Positions 46,125-54,234 of a stretch of DNA of 64,000 bases are shown here, piece by piece. Source of the stretch: Agrobacterium tumefaciens (GTDB lineage: Bacteria > Pseudomonadota > Alphaproteobacteria > Rhizobiales > Rhizobiaceae); assembly GCF_005221325.1 (NCBI RefSeq), contig NZ_CP039889.1, forward strand, positions 1,810,501 through 1,874,500. The letters are read 5' to 3'. The notes under the pieces are model-generated. The model had not been told where the DNA came from, searched no databases, and saw only the letters and a program-made list of their open reading frames with translations. The translations under genes and the position numbers were made by a program. Numbering within the stretch: the first letter of the stretch is position 1; each line of letters opens with the position of its first letter.

Positions 46125-46979
46125 TTGAAAACGTTCAAGTCAAAACTTGCAGGCATGGCATTCGTCGTCGGACTGGCGGCCGGTTTCGCAAATCCGGTTT
46201 TTGCCGAGGACAGCAAGACGCTGCCGATTGCCGCGCAGATGTTCACGCTGCGCAATTCCGGAACGCTTGAGGAGCAGCTGACCATTCTCAACCGCGCCGG
46301 CGTTTCGGCCGTGGAAACGGTGGATTTGCAGAAGGTCAGCGCCAGCGAGCTGAACGCGCTGCTGGAAAAGCACAAGATCAGGGTCATTTCCTCGCATGTG
46401 CCGATCGACAAGCTGCGCGGCAACCTCGATGAGGTCATCACCGAACAGAAGGCCGTCGGCAATCCTGTCGTGACCGTGCCGTTCCTGAAGCCGGAAGACC
46501 GCCCGAAGGATGCCGCTGGCTGGACCGCCTTTGGCAAGGAGCTTGGTGGTTACGCGGACAAGCTTTCCGCGGCAGGCCTCTCCATGGCCTATCACAACCA
46601 CGATTTTGAAATGGTCAAGTTCGACGGCAAGACGGCGCTTGAGTTGCTACTCGATGCCGCCGGTCCGAAATTGCACGCCGAAGTCGATGTCGCCTGGGTG
46701 GCGCGCAGCGGCAATGATCCGGCCGAATTCCTCGGCACCTTGAAGGGCAAGGTCTTTGCCATCCACGCCAAGGACAACGCACCTGCCGGCACGGCGGAAA
46801 ACGAGCGGGGTTTTGCCACACTCGGCACCGGTACGCTCGACTGGAAAACGATCCTGCCGGCGGCCAAACAGGCTGGCGCAAAATGGTTCATCCTTGAGCA
46901 CGATCTTCCGCTCGATGCCGAAGCGGTGCTGACCAAGGGTAACGCGTTCCTCAATGAGCGCCTCCCGACCATTCAGTAA
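46125..46979 (+). CDS. Exported TIM-barrel isomerase-like protein
   Basis: 284 residues. Unlike its two homologues in the window it begins with a signal peptide (MKTFKSKLAGMAFVVGLAAGFANPVFAED, cleavage after FAE or VFA). The mature domain is a xylose-isomerase-like barrel: PIAAQMFTLRNSGTLEEQLTIL, LSMAYHNHDFEMVKFDG (His/Glu), LHAEVDVAWVARSGND (Asp), KVFAIHAKDNAP (His) and WFILEHDLPLDAE (Glu/His). The start is TTG 46125 with AGGGAG at 46111-46116. A periplasmic location next to a periplasmic sugar dehydrogenase suggests it hydrolyses, eliminates or isomerises the 3-keto-glycoside product (inference). Confidence 0.85.
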   Translation: MKTFKSKLAGMAFVVGLAAGFANPVFAEDSKTLPIAAQMFTLRNSGTLEEQLTILNRAGVSAVETVDLQKVSASELNALLEKHKIRVISSHVPIDKLRGNLDEVITEQKAVGNPVVTVPFLKPEDRPKDAAGWTAFGKELGGYADKLSAAGLSMAYHNHDFEMVKFDGKTALELLLDAAGPKLHAEVDVAWVARSGNDPAEFLGTLKGKVFAIHAKDNAPAGTAENERGFATLGTGTLDWKTILPAAKQAGAKWFILEHDLPLDAEAVLTKGNAFLNERLPTIQ

Positions 46980-47004
46980 ACACTGCCAGTAAACCAGAAC
47001 CGCT

Positions 47005-47028
47005 CCCCGGCGGCGGGTTTCGCCGGGG
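47005..47028 (+). terminator. GC hairpin between exported isomerase and dehydrogenase genes
   Basis: CCCCGGCG (47005-47012) pairs with CGCCGGGG (47021-47028), loop GCGGGTTT. It could end or attenuate the upstream transcript before the three dehydrogenase genes; no T-run. Confidence 0.55.
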
Positions 47029-47129
47029 CGCATGAGGTTCGACAGACGCATATCCAGTTTCCGCCGCATTGCGACGGGAAGCGCTTCGTCTCGTCGAGTT
47101 TTTCCCAAAGACCACTCGGAGGAGTTATC

Positions 47130-48815
47130 ATGGCAGACAATCATTATGATGCGATTGTTGTCGGCTCAGGCATCAGTGGAGGCTGGGCCGCGAAGGAACT
47201 CACGCAAAAGGGCCTGAAGGTCCTGATGCTGGAGCGTGGCCGCAATATCGAGCACGTTACCGATTATCAGAATGCCGACAAGGAAGCCTGGGATTACCCC
47301 CACCGCAACCGCGCCACGCAGGAAATGAAGGCGAAATATCCCGTCCTCAGCCGCGATTACCTGCTGGAAGAGGCGACCCTCGGCATGTGGGCCAATGAGC
47401 AGGAAACGCCCTATGTCGAGGAAAAGCGTTTCGACTGGTTCCGTGGTTATCATGTCGGTGGCCGCTCGCTGCTGTGGGGACGCCAGACCTATCGCTGGTC
47501 GCAGACCGATTTCGAGGCCAATGCGAAAGACGGCATCGCCGTCGACTGGCCGATCCGCTATGAGGACGTTTCTCCGTGGTATGATTATGTCGAGCGTTTT
47601 GCCGGCATTTCCGGCAGCCGCGAGGGGCTGGATATTCTGCCCGACGGCGAATTCCTGCCGCCCATTCCGCTTAATTTTGTCGAGCAGGATGTGGCCAGCA
47701 GGCTGAAGAAGGCGTTCAAGGGTAAGCGCCACCTCATCAATTCACGCTGCGCCAACATCACGCAGGAACTTCCCGATCAGGACCGCACGCGCTGTCAGTT
47801 CCGCAACAAGTGTCGGCTGGGCTGTCCCTTCGGCGGCTATTTCAGCACGCAAGCCTCGACCCTGCCTGCGGCAGTCGCCACCGGCAATCTCACTTTGCGG
47901 CCTTTTTCCATCGTCAAGGAAATCCTCTACGACAAGGATAAGAAGAAAGCGCGCGGTGTCGAGATCATCGATGCCGAGACGAACCTCACCTATGAATATA
48001 CCGCCGACATCATCTTCCTCAACGCCTCGACCCTGAACTCGACATGGGTGCTGATGAATTCGGCGACCGATGTCTGGGAAGGCGGGCTCGGCAGCAGTTC
48101 GGGCGAACTCGGCCATAACGTGATGGACCACCATTTCCGCATGGGCGCCACCGGCCAGGTGGAAGGTTTCGAGGACTTCTACTTCAAGGGCCGCCGCCCG
48201 GCGGGTTTCTATATTCCGCGTTTCCGCAATACCGGCGACGACAAGCGCAAATATCTGCGCGGTTTCGGGTATCAGGGCTCCGCCAGCCGTTCGCGCTGGG
48301 AGCGGGAGATCGCCGAACTCAATATCGGTGCCGACTACAAGGAAGCGCTGACCGAGCCCGGCGGCTGGACCATCGGCATGACCGCCTTCGGTGAAATGCT
48401 GCCCTATCACGACAATCGCGTGAAGCTCGATCATGAGAAAAAGGACAAATGGGGCCTTCCGGTCCTCTCCATGAATGTCGAGATGAAGCAGAACGAACTC
48501 GACATGCGCGAAGACATGGTCAATGACGCCGTCGAGATGTTCGAGGCGGTCGGCATCAAGAACGTCAAGCCCGCGCGGGGCAGCTATGCGCCGGGCATGG
48601 GCATTCATGAAATGGGAACGGCCCGCATGGGGCGCGACCCGAAAACCTCCGTCCTCAACGGCAACAATCAGGTATGGGATGCACAGAACGTCTTTGTCAC
48701 GGACGGCGCCTGCATGACCTCGGCCTCCTGCGTCAACCCGTCCTTGACCTACATGGCGCTGACGGCGCGTGCGGCCGATTTTGCCGTTTCCGAACGCAAG
48801 AAGGGGAACCTGTGA
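47130..48815 (+). CDS. GMC flavoprotein, large subunit of a glucoside 3-dehydrogenase-type enzyme
   Basis: 561 residues. The FAD motif is IVVGSGISGGWAAKEL and the GMC pattern YHVGGRSLLWGRQTYRWS. Three Cys (222, 228, 232 in RCQFRNKCRLGCPFGG) match the Fe-S ligands of FAD-dependent glucose/glucoside dehydrogenases. The active site contains His493 (GIHEMGTARMG) and Asn536 (ASCVNPSLTYMAL). No signal peptide: such subunits are exported bound to the Tat-targeted small subunit. The next two genes encode exactly that small subunit and a cytochrome c, as in glucoside 3-dehydrogenases of Rhizobium and Halomonas. Gluconate or sorbose dehydrogenase is an alternative. Confidence 0.87.
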   Translation: MADNHYDAIVVGSGISGGWAAKELTQKGLKVLMLERGRNIEHVTDYQNADKEAWDYPHRNRATQEMKAKYPVLSRDYLLEEATLGMWANEQETPYVEEKRFDWFRGYHVGGRSLLWGRQTYRWSQTDFEANAKDGIAVDWPIRYEDVSPWYDYVERFAGISGSREGLDILPDGEFLPPIPLNFVEQDVASRLKKAFKGKRHLINSRCANITQELPDQDRTRCQFRNKCRLGCPFGGYFSTQASTLPAAVATGNLTLRPFSIVKEILYDKDKKKARGVEIIDAETNLTYEYTADIIFLNASTLNSTWVLMNSATDVWEGGLGSSSGELGHNVMDHHFRMGATGQVEGFEDFYFKGRRPAGFYIPRFRNTGDDKRKYLRGFGYQGSASRSRWEREIAELNIGADYKEALTEPGGWTIGMTAFGEMLPYHDNRVKLDHEKKDKWGLPVLSMNVEMKQNELDMREDMVNDAVEMFEAVGIKNVKPARGSYAPGMGIHEMGTARMGRDPKTSVLNGNNQVWDAQNVFVTDGACMTSASCVNPSLTYMALTARAADFAVSERKKGNL

Positions 48816-49375
48816 TGAACAGACGCGAACTACTGAAACTGATAGCCATTGCCACCGGCCTTCCGCTGATCGGCGCGGATGTCCTGACGGCCGCCGAAAA
48901 CGCTGCCAAGCCCACCGGCGCTGCCCATGTGTTCAGCCCGGAGGAAATCCGGTTTCTGGACGAGGTGGCGGAAACCATCATTCCCCGCACATCCACGCCG
49001 GGTGCGAAGGATGCTGAAGTGGGTGCATTCATGGCCGTCTATGCCGCCGATTGTTACACCGACGAGCAGCGGACGCTCTTCCTTTCGGCAATCCCTGAAA
49101 TCGAGAAGCGCAGTCAGACCGACCACAAAAAAGGTTTTCTGGATTTGACGGCTGAGCAGCGGCAGGGGCTGCTTTCCGCGCTGGACAAGCAGGCCAAGGC
49201 GGAACAGACGCCGACAAAGCCGCATTCCTTTACCCTCGTCAAGCAGCTGACGCTGCTGGGTTTCTTCACCTCGAAGATCGGTGCGACGGAAGTTCTCGTT
49301 TACGACGAGATTCCCGGAGGTTTCGAAGACCGCGTTCCCTACAAGAAGGGCACGCCTGCCTGGGGCACGACCTGA
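48815..49375 (+). CDS. Small (hitch-hiker/Tat) subunit of the dehydrogenase, gluconate 2-dehydrogenase subunit 3 family
   Basis: 186 residues. The N-terminus MNRRELLKLIAIATGLPLIGADVLTAA is a twin-arginine signal. The rest matches the gluconate-2-dehydrogenase subunit 3 family (FSPEEIRFLDEVAETIIPRTSTPGAKDAEVGAFM near residues 40-75, then LTLLGFFTSKIGATEVLVYDEIPG). The start codon overlaps the GMC stop by one base (TGATG), indicating strict coupling. In this enzyme class it carries the folded flavoprotein through the Tat pore and stabilises it. Confidence 0.88.
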   Translation: MNRRELLKLIAIATGLPLIGADVLTAAENAAKPTGAAHVFSPEEIRFLDEVAETIIPRTSTPGAKDAEVGAFMAVYAADCYTDEQRTLFLSAIPEIEKRSQTDHKKGFLDLTAEQRQGLLSALDKQAKAEQTPTKPHSFTLVKQLTLLGFFTSKIGATEVLVYDEIPGGFEDRVPYKKGTPAWGTT

Positions 49376-49444
49376 ACAGAGAACCACTGGCCCGTCCACA
49401 TTTGCGGGCGGGCCGCATTCATGCGGCAAGACAAGGATGACATG

Positions 49445-49840
49445 ATGCGTAATATATCAATCATCGCGGCGGCAATGCTGACCGCAAGCGCCATTCCCGC
49501 TCTTTCGCAGGGCGATGTTGCCAAAGGGGAAGCGGTCTTCAAGCGCTGTTCCGCCTGTCATGCCATCGGTGAGGGCGCCAAAAACAGGGTCGGTCCGCAG
49601 CTTAACGGCATCATCGGCCGCGCAGCGGGCGGCGTGCCTGATTATACTTATTCGGGCGCGATGAAAAAAGCGGGTGAGGACGGACTCGTCTGGACGCCGG
49701 AAGAATTGCGGAATTTTCTGAGCGCGCCAAAAAAGAAAATACCCGGAAACAAGATGGCGCTGGCTGGCATCAGCAAGCCGGAAGATCTGGACAATCTCAT
49801 CGCCTATATCGAAAGCGCTGCTTCGAAACCGGCTGAGTGA
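49445..49840 (+). CDS. Periplasmic cytochrome c (electron acceptor of the dehydrogenase)
   Basis: 131 residues. The signal peptide is about 1-20 (SAIPALSQGD), the haem motif is C35-S-A-C38-H39, and the distal ligand is probably Met104 in GNKMALAG. It looks like a class-I mono-haem cytochrome of the c556/cycA type. ATGs at 49442 and 49445 are both possible; the AAGGA ribosome site favours 49445. It is the third gene of the dehydrogenase set, so it probably passes electrons from the GMC subunit to the respiratory chain. Confidence 0.88.
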   Translation: MRNISIIAAAMLTASAIPALSQGDVAKGEAVFKRCSACHAIGEGAKNRVGPQLNGIIGRAAGGVPDYTYSGAMKKAGEDGLVWTPEELRNFLSAPKKKIPGNKMALAGISKPEDLDNLIAYIESAASKPAE

Positions 49841-49856
49841 GCGGCGGGCTGTCTGG

Positions 49857-50585
49857 TCATGGCGCGTCCCTTGGCGGGAGAAGGATACGGGTGAGCAGAA
49901 AGCCTTCGAAATGGCCAAAGCGGAAGGGAACCTCTGTTCCCTTGCGCCATCCGCCGTCCAGGTCGGCGGTCAACCGCAGGGTTCCTGAACCCTCCTCATC
50001 GTAAGCGGATAATTCCGCCACCTCGAAAAAGAAAAGCCGTCTGACAGTGGGATAAAGCGCCTTGAACAGGCTCTCCTTCGCCGAAAAAATCAGCCCGGTC
50101 ATGAACGGATCGATACCGGTGCCGAGGCTGTAAAGCTCATGTGCCGTCAAGGCCTGCGTGGCGATATCGGCGGCTTCCTCTTCGCTCAACAGCTTCTCGA
50201 TATCGATGCCGATGCCGAGAAACCTGCTGCCTGCGCCGGCAAGGGCGATCGCCCGGTCACCGCTGTGGGAAATCGCGCCGACCACGCCTTCAGGCCAGAT
50301 CGGCGCACGGTCTTCGCCCATCCCGGGAAATATTGCCTGCCCGGTGAGACGGCGTATGGCTTCCGCCGCGCATTTGCGTCCCGCCAGAAACTCCGCCTTG
50401 CGTTTGGGCACCGCCCGCAGAAGCTGCGGCGGCAGGGAAGCGGCCATATCGGCACTGGGTTCGTCGTCGGGGCTATAGCGAAGGGTGAGGCAATGGCATT
50501 CGCCGCTGTTATCCGGCCAGGGCCAGACGGCCTCCGGTGCATCGTAGAAAGCGGTTTCGTGATAAGATGCCGGCACGATCGCCAT
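49857..50585 (-). CDS. 4'-phosphopantetheinyl transferase (Sfp/EntD type)
   Basis: 242 residues. The family motifs GAISHSGDRAIALAG, GIGIDIEKLLSEEEA (Mg-binding Asp/Glu) and FSAKESLFKALYPTVRRLFFFE are complete. It attaches the phosphopantetheine arm to carrier proteins of siderophore, polyketide or fatty-acid-like synthases. The start is ATG 50585 behind AGGGGAGG; the frame extends 6 codons further. No carrier-protein or synthase gene is in the window, so its target lies elsewhere. It is convergent with the cytochrome gene, 16 bp apart. Confidence 0.9.
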   Translation of the reverse strand: MAIVPASYHETAFYDAPEAVWPWPDNSGECHCLTLRYSPDDEPSADMAASLPPQLLRAVPKRKAEFLAGRKCAAEAIRRLTGQAIFPGMGEDRAPIWPEGVVGAISHSGDRAIALAGAGSRFLGIGIDIEKLLSEEEAADIATQALTAHELYSLGTGIDPFMTGLIFSAKESLFKALYPTVRRLFFFEVAELSAYDEEGSGTLRLTADLDGGWRKGTEVPFRFGHFEGFLLTRILLPPRDAP

Positions 50586-50768
50586 AACCTCCCCTTGTTT
50601 CACCGGCCGGGTCAGGCCGGGAGCATCGCCTCGTCAACCGTGATCTGGTGAATCATCACCTGGCTGGCATGACGGGAGGCGAGAAACAGCATCCTATCGG
50701 TCATATCATCCGGTCTTGCAATCCCCTCGCCAAGTGCTTGGAACGTCGGCATCCGAACTCGAAAAACA

Positions 50769-50806
50769 AAAGGCCTTCGAAGCGGTCTTCGAAGGCCTTT
50801 TTTTTT
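50769..50806. terminator. Perfect bidirectional intrinsic terminator
   Basis: AAAGGCCTTCGAAG (50769-50782) pairs with CTTCGAAGGCCTTT (50787-50800), loop CGGT. The plus strand has nine T's ending at 50806; the minus strand has TTTTGTTTTT. It serves the minus-strand glutaryl-CoA dehydrogenase gene; the plus-strand T9 tract has no obvious upstream gene. Confidence 0.88.
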
Positions 50807-50833
50807 CGTGGTGTAAACGATGCGGAGGAAGCC

Positions 50834-52021
50834 TCAGAAAAACGCCTGAATGCCGGTCTGCGCCCGGCCGAGGATCAGCGCGTGGACGTCATGCGTGCCC
50901 TCATAGGTATTGACCGTCTCGAGGTTCTGCGCGTGGCGCATGACGTGGTATTCGATCTGGATGCCGTTGCCGCCATGCATGTCGCGGGCCTGACGGGCGA
51001 TATCCAGAGCCTTGCCGCAATTGTTGCGCTTGACGATGGATATCATTTCCGGGGCCATCTTATGTTCATCCATCAGCCGGCCGACGCGCAGCGATGCCTG
51101 AAGGCCGAGCGCGATTTCGGTCTGCATGTCGGCAAGCTTCTTCTGGTAAAGCTGCGTGCCAGCGAGCGGCTTGCCGAACTGCTTGCGGTCGAGGCCATAT
51201 TGCCGGGCACGGAACCAGCAATCCTCAGCGGCACCCATCACGCCCCAGGAAATGCCATAGCGGGCGCGGTTGAGGCAGCCGAACGGGCCTTTGAGGCCGG
51301 AAACATTGGGCAGCAGCGCGTCTTCGCCGACTTCAACGCCATCCATGACGATTTCGCCCGTAATAGAGGCGCGCAGCGAAAGCTTGCCGCCGATCTTCGG
51401 GGCGGAAAGACCCTTCATACCCTTTTCCAGCACGAAACCCCTGATCTCATTGTCATGAGCTTCCGATTTCGCCCAGACGACGAAGACATCGGCGATCGGC
51501 GCGTTGGAAATCCACATCTTCGAGCCGCGCAGGCGATATCCGCCTGCGATCTTTTCGGCGCGGGTTTTCATGCCGCCCGGATCGGAGCCGGCGTCCGGCT
51601 CGGTGAGGCCGAAACAGCCGATCAGTTCGCCGGAAACGAGGCCCGGCAGGTATTTCTTCTTCTGTTCGTCCGAGCCGTGAGCGAAGATCGGGTGAATGAC
51701 GAGCGAGGACTGCACGCTCATCATCGAGCGGTAACCGCTGTCGATCCGCTCCACTTCGCGGGCGACGAGACCATAGGCCACGTAGCTGGCATTGGCCGCG
51801 CCATATTCTTCCGGCAGGGTGACGCCAAGCAGACCCGTGCGGCCCATCAGGCGGAAGAGTTCCGGTTCGGTGGTTTCGGAAAGATAGGCTTCCGAGATGC
51901 GCGGCAAAAGTTCCGATTTGCCGAAGGCCTCGGCGCTGTCGCGGATCATCCGCTCGTCATCGGTCAGTTGGTCTTCCAGCAGAAAAGGGTCCTGCCAATT
52001 GAATGCTGCGCGTTCGCTCAC
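50834..52021 (-). CDS. gcdH: Glutaryl-CoA dehydrogenase
   Basis: 395-residue acyl-CoA dehydrogenase. The GcdH-specific traits are [24 protein letters not shown] at the N-terminus, [37 protein letters not shown] and the C-terminal [26 protein letters not shown] with the catalytic Glu. It oxidatively decarboxylates glutaryl-CoA to crotonyl-CoA in lysine/tryptophan/glutarate catabolism, passing electrons to ETF. It is divergent from a LysR gene 96 bp away and ends at a perfect terminator. Confidence 0.94.
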   Translation of the reverse strand: MSERAAFNWQDPFLLEDQLTDDERMIRDSAEAFGKSELLPRISEAYLSETTEPELFRLMGRTGLLGVTLPEEYGAANASYVAYGLVAREVERIDSGYRSMMSVQSSLVIHPIFAHGSDEQKKKYLPGLVSGELIGCFGLTEPDAGSDPGGMKTRAEKIAGGYRLRGSKMWISNAPIADVFVVWAKSEAHDNEIRGFVLEKGMKGLSAPKIGGKLSLRASITGEIVMDGVEVGEDALLPNVSGLKGPFGCLNRARYGISWGVMGAAEDCWFRARQYGLDRKQFGKPLAGTQLYQKKLADMQTEIALGLQASLRVGRLMDEHKMAPEMISIVKRNNCGKALDIARQARDMHGGNGIQIEYHVMRHAQNLETVNTYEGTHDVHALILGRAQTGIQAFF

Positions 52022-52100
52022 TTTATGCCTCCGGATTTGCTGGCCGGATTATTCTTATCCCAGCCCATGCGCACAAGCCATGTTTACTCATTTTTGCATT

Positions 52101-52116
52101 ACCTATAGTAATAGGT
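52101..52116. promoter_or_regulatory. LysR-type operator abutting the regulator start
   Basis: ACCTAT-AGTA-ATAGGT, perfect 6-bp arms with a 4-bp centre, in the 96-bp gcdH/lysR spacer. Its right arm ends one base before the ATG at 52118, so binding would block the regulator's own start, and no separate Shine-Dalgarno fits. Confidence 0.7.
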
Positions 52117-52117
52117 C

Positions 52118-53038
52118 ATGACGTCTCTCCGCCGTAAACTCCTGCCATCCACCAGCGCGCTCGCCGCTTTCGATTCCGTTGCCAGGCTCGGTAGCTTTTC
52201 AGCTGCGGCCGATGAGCTGGCGCTGACACAGGGGGCGATCAGCCGGCAGGTTATGTCATTGGAAGAACAGCTTGGCGTGCGGCTTTTCGAGCGCGGCGCG
52301 CGCGGCGTGGCGCTGACGACCGAAGGCCGTGCTTATGCGAAATCCATCGCCTCGGCGCTTGGCGAGATACGCTCCGCCTCGCTGCAGATCATGACCAAAA
52401 CGCATGGCAATACGCTGAACCTCGCGATGCTGCCCACCTTCGGCACCCGCTGGCTTCTGCCGCGTATCCCGGATTTCGTGGCGAACCATCCGGAAATCAC
52501 CATCAATTTCGCCACCCGCATCGGCCAGTTCGACTTTGAGCGTGAGCAGCTGGATATGGCGATCCATATCGGCCAGGCCGACTGGCCGGGGGCTGAAAGC
52601 ACCTTTCTCATGCATGAAATGGTCGCGCCGGTCTGCAGCCCGCAATTCCTCAGCGCCCACCCGGTGGAAAAGGGGGAGGATATCGCCGCCCTGCCTCTGC
52701 TGCATATGGCGTCGCGGCCGGGAGCATGGGGTCACTGGTTCGAAAGTCTCGGCCTGTCACTCGCGCTGCCACAGGGCATGCGTTTCGAACAATTTTCCAG
52801 CGTGGCGCAGGCCTGTATCGCCGGGCTTGGCGTGGCGCTGATGCCGCTGTTCCTGATCGATAATGAACTGAAGTCCCGCCAGCTGGTGAAGGCCTTCGAT
52901 CATCAGGCACGAAGCCCCAGTTCCTATTATGCGGTGGCGCCGCTTTCGCGTGCCAATCACGCCCCGGTCGTGCTGTTTCGTGACTGGCTGGTGCGGCAGG
53001 TGGAGGCTTATCGCGCAGCCAGCACCCAGGCCTTGTAA
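52118..53038 (+). CDS. LysR family regulator, divergent from gcdH
   Basis: 306 residues. The N-terminal wHTH ALAAFDSVARLGSFSAAADELALTQGAISRQVMSLEEQLGVRLFERGARGVALTTEG (read in parts) has the GcvA-type extension VRLF. The effector-binding domain follows. ATG 52118 is the only start giving a full HTH, though no ribosome site is visible because the operator-like dyad occupies that place; a leaderless or weakly initiated mRNA is possible. Divergence from gcdH makes it the probable glutarate/glutaryl-CoA-responsive activator (gcdR role). Confidence 0.87.
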   Translation: MTSLRRKLLPSTSALAAFDSVARLGSFSAAADELALTQGAISRQVMSLEEQLGVRLFERGARGVALTTEGRAYAKSIASALGEIRSASLQIMTKTHGNTLNLAMLPTFGTRWLLPRIPDFVANHPEITINFATRIGQFDFEREQLDMAIHIGQADWPGAESTFLMHEMVAPVCSPQFLSAHPVEKGEDIAALPLLHMASRPGAWGHWFESLGLSLALPQGMRFEQFSSVAQACIAGLGVALMPLFLIDNELKSRQLVKAFDHQARSPSSYYAVAPLSRANHAPVVLFRDWLVRQVEAYRAASTQAL

Positions 53039-53137
53039 AAATAATCGCTCTTTTTTCGGGCATTTAACCCTTGTGCCCAGCTTTTCGCCGCATTTCGCCG
53101 GCGAAGGACTCGACAGCGGCCCGCGCCTCGCTTATCA

Positions 53138-53155
53138 TGATTAAACGTTTAATCA
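53138..53155. promoter_or_regulatory. LacI-type operator upstream of the purine-operon regulator
   Basis: TGATTAAACGTTTAATCA, a perfect 18-bp palindrome with central CG, ending 17 bp before the ATG at 53173. The position suggests autorepression, and of the whole operon if transcription starts here. Confidence 0.8.
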
Positions 53156-53172
53156 GCCCTTCCGGACCATCC

Positions 53173-54234
53173 ATGGCGTCGTCACGGCCTGCCACCAATC
53201 TGAGCGCGATAGCAGCGGCACTCGGCGTGTCGGTGGCAACGGTGTCTAATGCACTCTCCGGCAAGGGCCGCGTTTCACCTGATCTGGTGGAGCGTATCCG
53301 CAGGACGGCCAGCGAACTGGGTTATGTGCCGAGTTCGGCGGGCAGGGCGCTGCGCACCGGCAGATCGGGCGTTCTGGGGCTGGTACTGCCCGATATCGCC
53401 AACCCTCTCTTCCCGCAGATTGCCCAGGCCATTGAAAAGGCGGCTGTCTCCGCCGGCTACGGCGTGCTGATTGCCGATGCGCGCGGCGAGATCGCCATGC
53501 AGACGGACGCCATCAATCGGCTGATCGAGCGCGGGGTGGATGGCATGGTGATTGTTCCCCGTCGCGGCACGCGTATCTCAGACGTCGATTGCCCGGTTGC
53601 CGTCATCGACAGCCCTTCGACACCAGGCAATACTGTCGCCGCCGACCATTGGGATGGCGGCCGGCAGGTGGGTGACTATCTGGCAAGCCTTGGCCACCGC
53701 AAGGTGGTGTTGGTGGGCAAAAACCGGGATTCCAACGTGCAGAACGACCGTCTCGGCGGCATTCGGGATGGTCTCGGCAAGGTCTGCGTGACCCGGACGC
53801 TCTGGATCGACAGCATCGAAGAGGCTGACGGGGCGGGCTGCCGGTTGGGGCTTGCCGATCTGGTGGCGGATGGTTTTACCGCCTTTGCCGCCGTTTCCGA
53901 TCTGCATGCCCTGCGGGCGCTGACCGAATTGCAGCGCGAGGGCATCGAGGTGCCGGAAGAGGCAAGTGTCACCGGCTTTGACGATCTCATCTTTTCCGCC
54001 GTCGTCACCCCGCCGCTCACGACCATGCGCATGGACATGGGCCGCATCGCCGATCTGGCGGTTGGAGCGTTGCTGCGCGCCATCGACAGCGCGGGCGAAA
54101 ACGGCATCGCGGGCGAAGTGACCGCGGAAGTCTCGAAAGTACCGATGGCGCTGATCATGCGCGGTTCCACCGGCAAGACAAAGCATGATGCGATTGAAGC
54201 CAAAAAAACGACAGCAGGAGAACTCACACCATGA
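53173..54234 (+). CDS. LacI family regulator of the purine-nucleoside operon
   Basis: 353 residues. HTH: NLSAIAAALGVSVATVSNALSGKGRVSPDLVERIRRTASELGY (read with gaps). The effector domain includes LVLPDIANPLFPQIAQAIEKAAVSAGYG and VTGFDDLIFSAVVTPPLTTMRMD. The frame opens at 53071 and an ATG lies at 53137, but the perfect operator at 53138-53155 sits inside that extension, so I place the start at ATG 53173. The stop overlaps the start of the binding-protein gene (ATGA), so regulator and transporter are translationally coupled. Confidence 0.88.
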   Translation: MASSRPATNLSAIAAALGVSVATVSNALSGKGRVSPDLVERIRRTASELGYVPSSAGRALRTGRSGVLGLVLPDIANPLFPQIAQAIEKAAVSAGYGVLIADARGEIAMQTDAINRLIERGVDGMVIVPRRGTRISDVDCPVAVIDSPSTPGNTVAADHWDGGRQVGDYLASLGHRKVVLVGKNRDSNVQNDRLGGIRDGLGKVCVTRTLWIDSIEEADGAGCRLGLADLVADGFTAFAAVSDLHALRALTELQREGIEVPEEASVTGFDDLIFSAVVTPPLTTMRMDMGRIADLAVGALLRAIDSAGENGIAGEVTAEVSKVPMALIMRGSTGKTKHDAIEAKKTTAGELTP

